A stretch of 64,000 nucleotides of DNA. It comes from Hippophae tibetana (taxonomy: Eukaryota; Streptophyta; Magnoliopsida; Rosales; Elaeagnaceae). Made by a program: the position numbers and the translations under genes. The notes under the pieces are model-generated. The model was not told the DNA's origin. It saw only the letters and a list, made by a program, of their open reading frames with translations, and ran no database searches. The DNA is taken from the NCBI GenBank assembly GCA_037013495.1, contig CM072806.1, positions 48,449,814 through 48,513,813 of the forward strand. The letters run 5' to 3'. Shown here piece after piece: positions 1-12,600 of this stretch (positions within the stretch are counted from its first letter, which is position 1; the number at the start of each line of letters is the position of its first letter).

Positions 1-586
1 ACTTAATTACGTTAAAAAGAATATATATAATAATTTGTTAGATGTGAAAATCTTAACACTTAATGTAAAGATCTATAGAGATTATTTAACAATTTAAAAT
101 GGATAAGAATAATGTTTAAAAAAGTAAAAAAAATATTTATCACTTAGAATGGGAAGATGATGATGTAAAATATTTATCACTTAAACATATATTCAAATGT
201 ATCCAACATGTGTCAAAATAATTAGTGAATCTCCAAACGGGAACATAAAATAATTGGAAATCCTTTACTACACGGCTTTTATCCAGACTTTCAGTCACCA
301 CCAATGCCAATCAATTCCTATTACATATCATAATTATTATTAGGTGTTACATTTTTACCTTTATTATTATTATAATAATTTTTTATTAATAATAATAATT
401 AATAATTAATAATTTATATATTTTTGTTATGATAATAAAAATTATAATAATAATAAATTTATAGTTATCAATGATATAATGATTTATAAATTTAATATAA
501 TAATATACTAAATACAATTATATAAATTTATAATTATCTATAATATTATATTATTAAATTTAAGAGAAAGTTTTCCAGAAAGAATC
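1..586. other. A+T-rich 5' flank of the histone deacetylase gene
   Basis: There is no coding sequence here. From about 340 to 560 it is made of TAATAATTAT-type low-complexity runs. It lies directly upstream of the deacetylase leader, so it should contain the core promoter, but no TATA box can be singled out among the many A/T runs. Confidence 0.5.
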
Positions 587-613
587 ATGAGAGTCGAGTC
601 GTATATGGAGTAA
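587..613 (+). promoter_or_regulatory. possible short upstream ORF in the deacetylase leader
   Basis: An ATG at 587 opens an eight-codon frame (MRVESYME) closed by TAA at 611-613, 85 nt before the main ATG at 699. If the transcript starts upstream of 587, ribosomes would meet this frame first. The main ATG sits in a strong context (A at -3, G at +4). The transcription start is not visible, so this is only a possibility. Confidence 0.3.
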
Positions 614-698
614 AGTCGTTGAAAATATCAGAGCCTTGGTCTTCGAGTGAGCGAGGAAAGGAAACGTGTTGAGCAGTTGGTCTTCGGGCTCTTCAACC

Positions 699-3600
699 AT
701 GGAGGTGTTGAGCTCTGAGAATGAGAATGATAGTAAGAGAAAATGTGAGGATCAACAGAGGCGAGTGGGTTTACTATACGATGAGAGGATGTGTAAGCAT
801 TACACTCCCGATCAAGAATATCATCCCGAAAACCCTAATCGAATTAAGGTCATTTGGAACAAGCTCCACAGCTATGGCCTCACTCAAAGGTTACTCAATT
901 TTACAAATATTTTTTTTCTTTCTAAATATGTTATACTTGTGTGTTTTTTTGGGTATTAGATGTAAAATGAAAAATAGAAGACCCAAAGTAAAATTAAGAC
1001 TTGGAAGTTTCTACATGCTAAAGGAGAGAAATTGTTTCAGTGGCTAATGTTTTTGTGGAAATTGTGTGGATGAGCTGCTTCTGGTTCTTCTCTTTTCTCG
1101 ATTAGTTATGGTTGGTTGGTTGGTTTATTCCTTTTTAGGTGTGTGCTTTTGGATGCCAAAGAAGCAGAAGATAAATATATTTTATCAGTTCACTCCATGA
1201 ATCATGTGAAATTGATTAAGAATATAAGCTCAAAAAAGTTTGATTCAAAAAGAGCCAAGATCGCGGCCAAATTTAGTTCTATATATTTCAATGAAGGATC
1301 ATCTGAAGCTGCATCTCTTGCTGCAGGTTCTCTCATTGAGGTATGGCGTTTGATAACTACTTTAAGAATTATGTAACAACGACTTTGGTAGAGCTCACCC
1401 CCTACAAAACAGACTTTTAAGGAGAGTGCTCAAGTGGTTATTAACTCACACTCATTCATACTTGAGCAATGTGGGACTCAATTATGTCATTATAAATTAT
1501 GGAGCTCCACTATACTTTTTCCTCTATTTTAATGTTTTTTTATTTGATTTATATTATCTACTTTTAATATTTTGCATGATTTTACCTTATGAAATATGTC
1601 AGAGTGTGTATGTAATACTTGATCTTTATAGAATTATACTCTAAAAGTGTGTTTACTAACAAGGAAAGGAAATGAGGAGAAATAAAGTCATTTCCCTTGT
1701 TTACTTCCTAAAAACATGGTGAAAAAGGGAATAAAAGGGGTTCCGTTGGTATTGATTCATTTTTCCAAATTCACAAGATGTAATTACAAAACTATTCCTT
1801 ATTTTATTACTTTCTTTTATTTTATATTTTCTATTATTACTTTTAAAAGTACATTTAATTAAATTAATATTTTTTATTCCGATTCCTCATAGTATTTTAC
1901 TAAATACAGAGAAAGGAAATGAGTTTTACACTCCATTTCACATTTATTCCTATTTCGATTGATTCTTATTACGAAATCCTTATTTGCTGGAATGTATACC
2001 ATATTTAAGGGATAACTTCAAAGAGTTTCTGACGAGCAACTCAGTAAGGCCAACAAAGCTGTCCTGATTGACATTAATGTAACCATATAATTGAGAATAA
2101 TTTCATGACTTAATCAAATCATTGCATTGATTTGGTTACGTTTTCATGGTACATTTATCATAGCCTGAAACTTGAATTTCTTTACAAATTTTGATTGCTA
2201 TCTTCTTTTCTTTAGTCTCTTCGCCTTTATCTTATAGCTGAACTTGTAGAAAAAACCTTCCTTCCAATTCATTTCTTGGTTCTAAGTTTCACATAATAAA
2301 TCTGAATTAAGTTGCTAGCTTGCAGCTTTTTTTTTTCTTTCAAAATTCACTAGCATCTCAGCTTGAAACCAATTTCACCTGCTTACATTTTTGTGTATGT
2401 GCTGGCATCAAACTTAGAGAGGTAACTACATATTTTTTCGCAAACAGGTTAGTGAAAAAGTTGCCAAAGGAGAATTGGATAGTGCTGTGGCAATTATTAG
2501 GCCTCCAGGACATCATGCTGAACAAGATGAAGCAATGGGATTTTGTCTATTCAACAATGTTGCTATCTCAGCGAGTTTTCTATTAAATGAAAAAGTGAGA
2601 ACCATTCTTTACTAGTGAAGCATCATCATCATGTGCTCAACTCCTTGATCCCTTACAATATTAATTGCATTCTTACACATTTGGTTTTTATCTTTGTGAA
2701 ACTTTGTAAGCCATCCCTTTTATGGCATGTTTCTTTTGGCTTTTTGACACCTAACAAGTGTTTCATGCTTTCATATTGGCAGCCAAATCTAGGCATTAAC
2801 AAAATATTGATTGTTGATTGGGATGTTCATCATGGTAATGGCACCCAGAAGATGTTTTGGAAGGATAATCGTGTTTTGTTCTTCTCTGTTCATAGGTAAA
2901 AATTGATTACGAAGGGCTCATTTTCATCCATGAAGCTAATTGAATATTTATATGCATATACAACTATGTCCCAAATAAGTTAGATAACTAATCCTATTTA
3001 TAAAAAAAAATATTGACATCTAGGGTAAATTGTACAATAATAATAACCCAACATGCATTTATGCATGTTAATTCTCATACCCAAGTTGGGATATAAACAT
3101 CACACGTACATAACTTAAGCATGAAAAGAACTTCCAATAACACAATAAGTTATAATGCTAGCTAACTGATGAATACTCTTGATGTATGAAACTCTAATGA
3201 CATTTGTATGCAAATTGTTGATTTAATTTTAGTCAATCTCAATGTACTTTGCTCGTTCATGCAGAAGTTCCAATTGTTGTATTATCACAAAATATAATCA
3301 TAGGGTCCGTAGAACGAAAAACAAGCTCATCCAATAGAACATTCAACCAAGAAAGTTATGTAATAGTATGGTAAAGATTACAATATTCAACTTCTACCCT
3401 AGACAAGGGTACAATATATTGTTTCTTATTCGAAGTCGACAAATTGCCTCCAAATGTAAGATAACTTGATGTAGACTTCCCATTTACCTTGGAATTCCTA
3501 AAGCTAGAGTTTGTGTAACCCATGATGTCTAGATATTCGTGTTTAGATAATACAATACCTTTGTATGGGGAGAACTTCAGATTAGTTGAAATTCGCTTCA

Positions 3601-6600
3601 TTGCATCCATATGTTGATCACTCGGATTGAGCATGAATTGGCTCACAACTCTAACTTCATGTGGCAAGTCAAGCCTAGTATAAGTCAAATAAATCAATTT
3701 CAGTTTCATATTCTTCTCTTCTTTGATACCTCCCCTTATTTGTTTGTTTTTAATCAAAATAGACAATCAACCCTTATTCACCTCAATAAGAGTGTATATA
3801 GGAGCACAAGGAGAATTAGTAGTTTCATCCTAGCGATCTAATGTATACTTCTATTGAGAAAGAAAAGGTTCTTCTTTAGACCGAGAAACTTCAATATCCA
3901 AAAGTATTACTATTTTTTGTTTGGACAAAGGAGAGAGAAAAAGTACCTTAAATTTGTTTGGCCCTTTATTTCAAACTTCTTAACTAAGTGTTTACATAAT
4001 CTTTCTATCTCATTAGAGTCACTACGTGCAACAATTATGTTATTAACATACACAAGAAGCAATGTAATGCTACTAACATCTCTTTTGTAGAAAAGAATGA
4101 TATGTCTGAGCTTGTTTAAAGCCACTCTCCTTTATTGAGTGACTCAAATTGCTAAATCATGCCTTGCGAGACTATTTCAACCTATCTTCTTCAATTCGCA
4201 AGCATTTTCTATTGTCGGGAAACTCAGAAGAGTGTCCATATATACTTCCCTTATCAACTCTCATTGGAGAAATGCATTGATCACATATGTTGGAATATAT
4301 ACTTATTATATTATTTCTTGGAGTCATATTTAAAGTCTTATTAGGATTTGGATTAAGATTTGGATTTTAAGTTCGTATTATCCCTATAAATATAAATGTA
4401 ATTTCTTAATTATTATTAAGAATGAAGAATTAGAATGTCTTTCTTTGATTTTCTAGTTCTCTTTTCAACCTTTTTCCATTCTTCTAGATTTTGCAATCTC
4501 TCGCATGTTTACCTATTTCATATTTCTATATGCTATTAGAAGGTTTCGATCTAGAACCCTAAAAAAAAATTCTCTCGTGTCCTGTTCCATCTCTTCCTTT
4601 AGTAAGTCTATTAAAAAATCAACCTTAAGAAAAATGGGGTGCTTAAAGCTAAAGAAAGGTTGCTTCTTGCACAGATGGTGAAAACTCATCCCATATTTTT
4701 GAACTTAAAACTCAACTTTATACTCCTTTTCAACTTTCGAAATTCTAGTCAGTCAATTAGAAGTGCATCATCTACCCTACTATCTTACAAAGGTAATTAT
4801 TTAAGTGCTTTTATTACAACTTCTCAAACTAAAATTCCTTATATTATTGATTCTGGTCCATCAGATTTTAAGAGAAGGGCTAATAGTATTTTTATACATC
4901 TCATACTGGCCAACAAGTATTGACTCTGTGTAGCACTATGCAGACCAAACACTTACAATTCAATAATTAGGGTTATTGGGATTTGAATATAGGATGTCCA
5001 ACTTTGATACCAACATAGAGTTTGTTGAAGAATCAACTCTCCCAAAAGTTTAAACTATTGAGAGAAGGACCAATAAAACTTTTATACATCTATCAATTTC
5101 TCTTATGCAAGGTTTTAAAAGGTAGGTATTAGCCTTGAGGGTTTTTCCTAACTCCAATATAAGGTGTAAATCTCCACACGGTTCCATGCTTAAGCCTAAA
5201 AAAAAGTAAATGTAAAAACATATATAATAACATGACATAGATTTCTATAATATATAGCATGATAAATATTATCACAAATTATCTCATTTTAGTTACAATC
5301 TTATGATAAAAATTATTATGTTTCGTCTTAACTATGTAATTGTGATAAAAGGTTCAAGAAAAACAACAAAGTGGGGGAAGAAAAGAAAAAATCAAGGGAT
5401 GCAGGAATAAATATAGGCGGTAAATGTGATAATGTTATAGGCTAAATTGTTTAGATTAGTGGTATATGCTTGTTTTCAATAGAGAAGAAGAAAGAAGAGA
5501 AAGACTTGAAAGATTTAACAGCACAAACCCAAGAAACAATTTGCAGGAATGTGCTCGATATGTATACAACCCATATTTTCTGATTTAACCCCATGAAAAT
5601 CTAATAACATCAAATAAATGAGATATATGCTTGGATGATTTGAGGTGTAAGCCTAAAAATCTACAAAAATGGCAAGCCTCAAAGTGCACAACCTGGGAAA
5701 AACAGTCTAGAGGCGGGCCTCAAGGTTACGGATGTTTTAAAAACCATGCTCTTATGAGGCTTTATTTGCAACTGAATTTTTCTATGTGGCACAGTATCAC
5801 CAGATCCAAGCCATGGTGATTGTATCGAGTTGGATTGTTTGTAGGCATGAGTTTGGGAGCTTTTATCCTGCCAGTGATGATGGATTCTATACTATGATTG
5901 GAGAAGGACCTGGCACAGGATATAACATTAATGTTCCCTGGGAGAATGGTCAATGTGGGGATGCAGACTATCTTGCAGTGTGGGATCATATTTTAATTCC
6001 TGTTGCCAAGGACTTTAATCCTGACATGATTATAGTCTCTGCTGGTTTTGATGCAGGTAATTGCTATTTCCCTAACCTTACATTTCGCAGGTGATTTGAA
6101 TTTTCTTTAACCTCATTTCATCATTACCTTTTATGGACCTGTCCTTGCTTCCTTCGCATTTCATAGATTAAATTTTGGTATGTTTCTATTCAATATGTAC
6201 TGCCCAAATTTTAAGTTGTTGAATTATGAACTTTTCTGCTTTCTCACTTGTGAATCATTATATGTATACACTTGCTCTGCATACTGGAGCTTTTTTCCAC
6301 CTAGAAGAATGCTCTTCCATAATAGCTTTTAGGTGAAATTACACTGTTGATCCCTAAACTTTATCAGATTTGGCACTTTGGTTCCTTAAATTTTTTTGTA
6401 ATGTTACATCTACTATCTTTTCAAATTTAACAATTTTAGTCCATTAATTAATTATGACTAAATAATGGAAGGAATATGTTAATCTTTAAAAAATTAAGGG
6501 ACTAAATAATGCAAAAAATAAATTTTTTAAACACATTAATTATGACTTCTAAAGTGTAATTTGGTCTAATTTTTAAATTTGAACTAAGTGTATTACATTT

Positions 6601-9600
6601 TAAAAGATAGTGGAACAAAAAAGAAGTTAATAGATCAAAGTGTAGAATTGACAAAGTTTAGGAACTAATGGTGTAATTTAGCCTAGATTTTATATAGTTT
6701 TGTGACTTCCAATGAACAGTATCAATTAGTGTGGTGAATGGTGTATCTTTGCTTCTAAAGGTTACGACTATTGATTCGTCCTACTAGGTTTTGCAACTTC
6801 CAATATAATTGTGCTGGTTCTTTTCGTAAATGAATTTTTTGACTTGTTTGTAGCTATATTTTTGGGATCCACTTGTAAGCCAATTGGATTGAACAACGAA
6901 AAAGTCCTAATGAGTGATAGCTAATCTGATTAGTAAGACAGTGGGGCATTTTGTGCTTATATTTGGATTTCCTTTTTGTAAATCTTATTAAATTGTTACA
7001 AAAGTGTTTTGTTGTGGGTCGTATTCATGGGTTTCAACCTATGTTGATAACTGTTAGCTCATTTGTCTTCGATCTTTATAATTTGGCGTCTTTGTGAGTT
7101 CCGCAGCGGTATATTTGAATTTTTCTGAGCATTTTGGATGTATTTGTTGGAACAGCTATTCATGATCCCCTTGGAGGTTGTCGTGTCACACCTTACGGGT
7201 ATTCAGTCATGCTAAAGAAGGTTAGACCCAGTATCTGTTATACTGTTTCTCAAAGAGCTATTTGAGTGATATTATATCAAACATTAAATGAAGAGTTGTA
7301 TTTTACACTCAGCTCTTGAATTTGATGTTTCATGGTTTTCTAACAGCTTCATCATTACTGTTGAAATCTGATCCCTGATTTTCAGCATTTACAGGTTTGC
7401 AAAAATGATTGTTAGGGGATGTAATTAGTGGAAATATTAGGAATGTAATTAGGTGATATTTTTTCATAATTAGGATATTTAGTTTCCTTCTTTATTCCTA
7501 CAAATTAGTGGTTAACTATGTACAATTGATATCAGATATCTAAGTTTGTTTTATATAAAACTGTCTTTTGGTTTTTGTACTTTTACTACTAATCTTGACA
7601 GAACAAAGATTCCAACATTCATGAGGCCCAAAAAATTTCAGAAAGGAGAGAAGTTGTCATGGAAGAAATAAGATCTCTTGAAAAAAAATGGAATATGTGA
7701 TATTACAGATCCACCAAAAGGAAAGGTACAAAGTTGATGGACAATAGAAAGGTACAAAATCCATTTGGTTGCAAAAGGTTTTACACAAACTTACGTAATT
7801 GATTATATTGAGACATTTGCACCTGTGGCTAAATTGAATACAGTTCGAGTTCTTCTATCCCAAGCAGCTATGGCCTTTACACCATTTGGACATTGAAAAT
7901 GCTTTCCATAATGGGGAATTAGAAGAAAAAGCCTTCATGACTATGCCACAAGGATTTTGTAAAGGAGAAAATACTATATGTAAACTAGTAAAATCGCTTT
8001 ATAGGTTCAAATAATCGTCGAGAGCTTAGTTTGATAGATTTGCAAAAGTAATGAAGAAACAAGGATACAAACAAGGATGGACAGAAAATACAAAACAACA
8101 CTCTGGAAATGGAAGAAAAACAATTTTGATAGTATATGTTAATGATATAATCATTACTAGAGACAATATTGAAGAATTAGAGAAATTGAAGAGAAACTTG
8201 GCTATAGAGTTTGAAATTAAAAATTTGGGACACATGCGATACTTAGTCATGGAAGTTGTGAGATCGAAGAATGTGATCATGTTTCTCAACGGAAATACAT
8301 TCTTAATCTTTTCTTCGAAAGTTGTATGTTTGGATGCAAACCAAGTGACAATCTAATATAAGTGGGAAAGAAGAATGAACAAGTGGGGAAATCAGCGAAT
8401 AAAGACAGATATAAAAGATTAGTAGGAAAATTAATGTATGCGTCTCACATCAGACTTGACATTGCATTTGCTGTTAATGTAGTGAGTCAACACATGCACT
8501 CTCCATAGCTTCTATGTATCAGATTCTCAGGTATCTTAAAGGTTCTCCAAGCAAAGGATTGTTTTTAAGAAAAATGACACCAAAGATATAAGAATCTTTA
8601 CAAATGTAGAGTAGCTTGGTTTAGTAAAAGATAGATGATCCATTACAGGGTATCGTTCTTATGTTTTCGGGAACTTAGTAACTTAGAGGAGTAAGTAACA
8701 AAATGTAATTGCTAGGAGCAGTGTTGAAGTATAATTTAGAGCAATTGTACAAAGAATTTGTAAAGCTTTGTGGTTAAGAAAATTGTTAAAGGAACTTCAA
8801 GTTACAATTAAAGTTCCAATTAAACTTTCCTATGACAACAAAGCAGCTACTAACATATCCCACAATCCTGTTCAACATAACAAAACCAAACATGTTGAAG
8901 TGGATATACATTTCATTAAAGAAAAGATTGATGATGGAACTATTTGTATGACTTATTTTCCCACAAAAGAGCAAATAGAGGATATATTCATCAAAAGATT
9001 TTCTCGACAAAATTTCAATGATTTCATTTGCAAATTGGATATGATCGATATTTATGATCCAATTTGAGGGGGAGTTGAAATCTGATCCATGATTTTCATC
9101 ATTTACAGCTTTGCAAATATGATTGTTAGGATATGTAATTAGTGAAAATATTAAGAATTTAATTTGGAGATATTTTTTCATAATTAGGATATTTAGTTTT
9201 CTTTTTTATTCCTACAATTTGTTGTATAAATTAGTGGTTATTTTCATTACAAAGGATCAAATCTGTTTTATTTTCATTACAAACTACAATTACCTATTTA
9301 TTGTTGTCATTCATTTTTCTTTTCCAGTGTAGTATTGTTTATCTATGTTTTGAGAAGTGAATTTTTGATTTAACCGTTTCCATTGACCATATTTTCAGTT
9401 GATGAATTTTGCCCATGGGAAGATTGTATTAGCTTTAGAGGGAGGATACAATCTTGAATCCATAGCAAACTCGATGATGGAATGTGTTAAGGTTCTATTA
9501 GAAGACAAGTCTATTACTGGATCTTTAAAATCCTACCCATTCGAGTCAACTTGGCATGTAATCCAAGCGGTAAATTGTATTTTGATGCTCACATCCCTTG

Positions 9601-12600
9601 TTTCCCATCTTGTTTCTTCTTTCCCACTTGAGGGATGGATGTTTCTTCTTATCCTTAGTCTTTTTTCTTTTTATATTTCTACATCAAATTTATGTTTAAT
9701 TATTTATTTTTGAAATATCTTTTGCTTTGCATATGTAATATTCTTTCCAGGTTAGGCAGGAGCTATGCACTTTTTGGCCATCACTTGCTAGTGAATTACC
9801 AAAGACATTAACTGATCTGAAATCACTTATAGCTCCGGTAAATACTTTTCTAGATTTTGTTTGTAAAAAATTGGATGTGTACTGTTGGGGATGATCCGAG
9901 TTGACAGAGGAGAAATAAATGTGTAAAAATGATGAGTTATATGCTCTTTATTGCTTATATATAGGTAGTTACATATACGTAGGGCCATGGCAGATAGACC
10001 AAAAAGGTAAAACAATCGAGTGCAGGTGCATATCTTGACCTCGAATACCGGTCTGATTAGCCGTTGTCTCATTCCGATCTTGAAAAGGATGGTACTTGGG
10101 AAGCATGTTAGATGGATAATACATGGAGGTGTTGAATCTTTTCCCTTTCCACAAGCAAAACAACACCTGCAGTTTGAGCTATGACAGTGAGGTACAAATA
10201 CATAACCTTACCATGCACTGGACTGATTAAAATTGGCGGTTGTCCGAGTTAAGTCTTGATCTTTTCGAAAGCTTGCTTGCACTCCTCGTTCCAAAAGACT
10301 ATTGTATTTTTCCTCAAAGACTTGACAAATGGAAGACATTTATCTATGCATTTTGAGATGAATCTGTGGAGGGCAATGGTCCTTCTATTCAACTATTGGA
10401 TGCCTTTCAAGTCCGAAGGCAAGCTCATGTTCACCAAAGCTTGTACCTTGTCTAGATTAGCTTTAGTGCCACAAGCTAAACTATATATCACAAGAACTTA
10501 CGAGGTAACCTGAATACACATTTCTTCGAGTTCAATCTCATTCTATATCTACGTATCACCTCAAACACCTCCTTCTGGGCACGAATATGGTTAACATGAT
10601 GCTCGATTTTAATCATCATATCATCTACTTTGGTCTCCATATTTTTATTTATTTGTTCCTTGGACATTTTGTTCACTAGCTTTTGATAAGTGGCCCCACC
10701 CTTTTGTATTCCAGAAGGGCTCATTATATAACAACACGTTCCCTCTTAGGTGATGAAAGCTGTTTTTTTTGTCTTGGGGTCCATCCAAATTTGATGATAA
10801 CTCGAATAAGCATCCAGGAAACACATTAAATCAAAGCCCATAGTGTCATTTACAAGTTGATCTATGCCCCCAACGAAGGGTAACAATCCTTGGGCAGCCA
10901 TCATTATTGTTTATGAATGCAATGCACATTCGAGGCACTCCACAAGCTGTGTTAACTAGCACGACGTTAGATAACCACGTCAAGTAATCCACTTTCTTAA
11001 TTATCCCTGTCTCTTTCAAAGTACAGACCTGAGTTCGGATTACATCGTTCTTTTCTCTTGAGAATATTTGTTACACGGATTTTTTTGCGGTTCTACGTTT
11101 AGATTGTGAGTGATAACCTTGGGATGTATGCCCAATATGTTATCATATTTTGATGCAAATATATTTGTACTCGACTTCAAACACTGTATTAACTATTCTT
11201 TAATTCCCTCTTTGAGATTAACACTTGTCTTAAAAAAAAAATTTCCTCATCCCTAATCGTTTCTATCTCAACCTCTTTTGAATTGATAGAATCTATTAGA
11301 CAACCCGGTTGAGGTCTGGTCGAGGTAGTCCAACCTATGATTGCTATTTAGATATGACTTACTTCATAGTCGTGTTGTAACAACTTTGAGCTTTTTCTTG
11401 ATCTCCCTTAATCTCTATCACCTCGTCTTTTGTTGGGTATTTGATAACTTGATGGTGAGTCAATGGTATTGCTCTCATTTTATGGATCCATGGCCTACCC
11501 AATATCATGATGTAATGGGCAGGGCCATCCACTATTATGAAGTCATCACAATAGAACCTGTTACCATAATAGGTAGCCTAATAATGCCAATACCCTAAGT
11601 CGTTCTATTATTGAATTCGACCAAGGGCATCTCTTTCCTAGCCACGTCATCCTCCTTAAAACCTTGTGCAAGTATGGTGGTTAGGAAAAAGGAGGTCAAT
11701 TGAATTGCTCGTGTTGCCCAAAATGCGATAGACATTGCACGACTCCACTGTTAGGGTAATCACTATAAAGTCTTCATGTAGGGTGGCTGTTTCATCCTTT
11801 TCTTGAATACTATTGGGATCGACAAGGATTTTCTCTACAAGCTATACACCCTCGAACTAGATGCAACGCGAGCTTATTGAGTGTATCTTTTCCTAGTGTT
11901 ACTTGTCTTTCCGTTCATGTTAGGGCCCTATGGATAAAGTGATTAACTTTGACATTTTTTGCAACACAAGCAACAACTCGCTTACCATGTGGGGCATGAA
12001 GTCTAGGAGCATCTCTAGCTTGCTGTGGTTCGAGCCTTTTGTCGTTGTTAACAAAAGATCGCCTAGCTATCCTTTCGACAACTAATCTTGGATCTCCTTC
12101 TTCAAGTGTGTACAATCTTGGGTGTCGTAACTAATTTCTTTGTGGAATGCACACCATTTAGATGTGTCTTGTATGGTGCGGGCATTCATGGAAACCACCT
12201 CACATTTTGCTCTCCCTCCATTCTTAGCATGGTCTCAACCCAACTCACTCTCAAAGGTGACCCACTAAATGGAAAGAGGGACCTTCCCTATGGGCCAGGG
12301 TTTCTATTCCTTCATAGCCTTTGTAATCTTTAGTATGCTCTTCTCGGTTGGTTCTAGTAGCAGATGCTTCGAGTCATTCATTATTTAGCATATTGACTTG
12401 TCTTTTCAACTCAGTTTTCTCTTCTCATTTCTTCCATCGACTTTCTCATTTCGAGGAGTTGTTGCAAAATCTCTGGGTTTTGATTGGTCACTCAAACTGC
12501 ATTTGCATTATCATTCACCCATTTCATATTTGCATAGTCCTCTATGATGGGCACTTCTTCGCATTGCTCACTTGCTAATGGCACGTCTCCAATACTCTAG

